Source: CAYQTE01 sp964420285 (GTDB lineage: Bacteria > Planctomycetota > Phycisphaerae > Tepidisphaerales > Tepidisphaeraceae). Taken from it: a stretch of 5,218 nucleotides of DNA. The notes beneath the pieces are model-generated. The model had not been told where the DNA came from and searched no databases. It saw only the letters and a list, made by a program, of their open reading frames with translations. The stretch is from contig CAYQTE010000147.1 of NCBI GenBank assembly GCA_964420285.1, forward strand, positions 1 through 5,218, read 5' to 3'. The position numbers and the translations under genes were made by a program. Positions 5,147-5,218 of this stretch are shown piece by piece. Position 1 is the stretch's first letter. Each line of letters starts with the position of its first letter.

Positions 5147-5218
5147 TCAGGCCAGCGTGATATTCCCGGGCGGGATGGTGCCGCTTTCGATGATGTAATT
5201 GTCGTTGGTGCCGTAGAT
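5147..5218 (-). CDS. C-terminal end of an unrecognised protein (partial)
   Basis: The minus strand is open from the window edge to a TGA at 5147-5149 and encodes 23 residues: IYGTNDNYIIESG followed by TIPPGNITLA. Nearly every codon ends in G or C (21 of 23), as expected for a coding region in this GC-rich genome, and the gap of about 100 bases to the tRNA promoter is a normal gene end. The peptide is rich in Gly, Asn, Ile and Thr, as in beta-rich or secreted proteins, but I do not recognise the family. The gene continues past the window edge. I see no T-tailed terminator hairpin between it and the tRNA promoter. Confidence 0.6.
   Translation of the reverse strand: MYGTNDNYIIESGTIPPGNITLA

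Noticed and set aside
4884..5147. An 87-codon minus-strand frame across the tRNA and its promoter
   Set aside because: It overlaps the whole tRNA gene and its promoter, and it has no ribosome binding site or recognisable content.

Overview
The window looks like chromosomal DNA from a planctomycete. It is GC-rich. The longest gene starts with an arginine-rich leader followed by an LEPR-type motif (FEVLEERLVLS), which is characteristic of planctomycete exported proteins. The downstream mix of choice-of-anchor Q, putative Ig (He_PIG) and FG-GAP/VCBS-type repeats is typical of giant surface proteins in that phylum. No species can be named from the sequence alone.

Layout, left to right. Positions 1-470 hold no confident intact gene. 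This stretch contains a doubtful 51-codon minus-strand ORF (18-173) and a degenerate minus-strand remnant resembling the C-terminus of GxxExxY proteins (270-377). The remnant is bracketed by two inverted copies of a 30-bp interspersed repeat (219-248 and 437-466, one mismatch). Next, on the minus strand, comes a 318-residue GalU-like sugar nucleotidyltransferase (471-1427) with a strong Shine-Dalgarno and a plausible promoter. A divergent intergenic region (1428-1709) separates it from a plus-strand 1029-residue surface/exported protein (1710-4799). That protein has a parallel beta-helix segment interrupted by a PGRS-like glycine-rich insert, a choice-of-anchor Q segment, two tandem Ig-like domains and a C-terminal six-repeat FG-GAP beta-propeller with Ca2+-type loops.

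To the right is a complete minus-strand tRNA unit: a sigma70-type promoter (5019-5048), a leader hairpin (4987-5013), tRNA-Ser(GCU) (4888-4978) and an intrinsic terminator (4845-4882). The window ends inside the last codons of another minus-strand gene (5147-5218), which was not recognised.

No operon links these genes functionally. The nucleotidyltransferase makes (or is related to enzymes that make) nucleotide-sugar precursors for envelope or exopolysaccharide, and the neighbouring gene encodes a large extracellular protein. Any connection between them is only suggested by divergent adjacency. The points most worth a second look are the GxxExxY remnant with its inverted repeats, the non-canonical GalU nucleotide-binding loop, and the chlamydial-Pmp-like GGAI/FxxN repeats with a glycine-rich insert in the surface protein.
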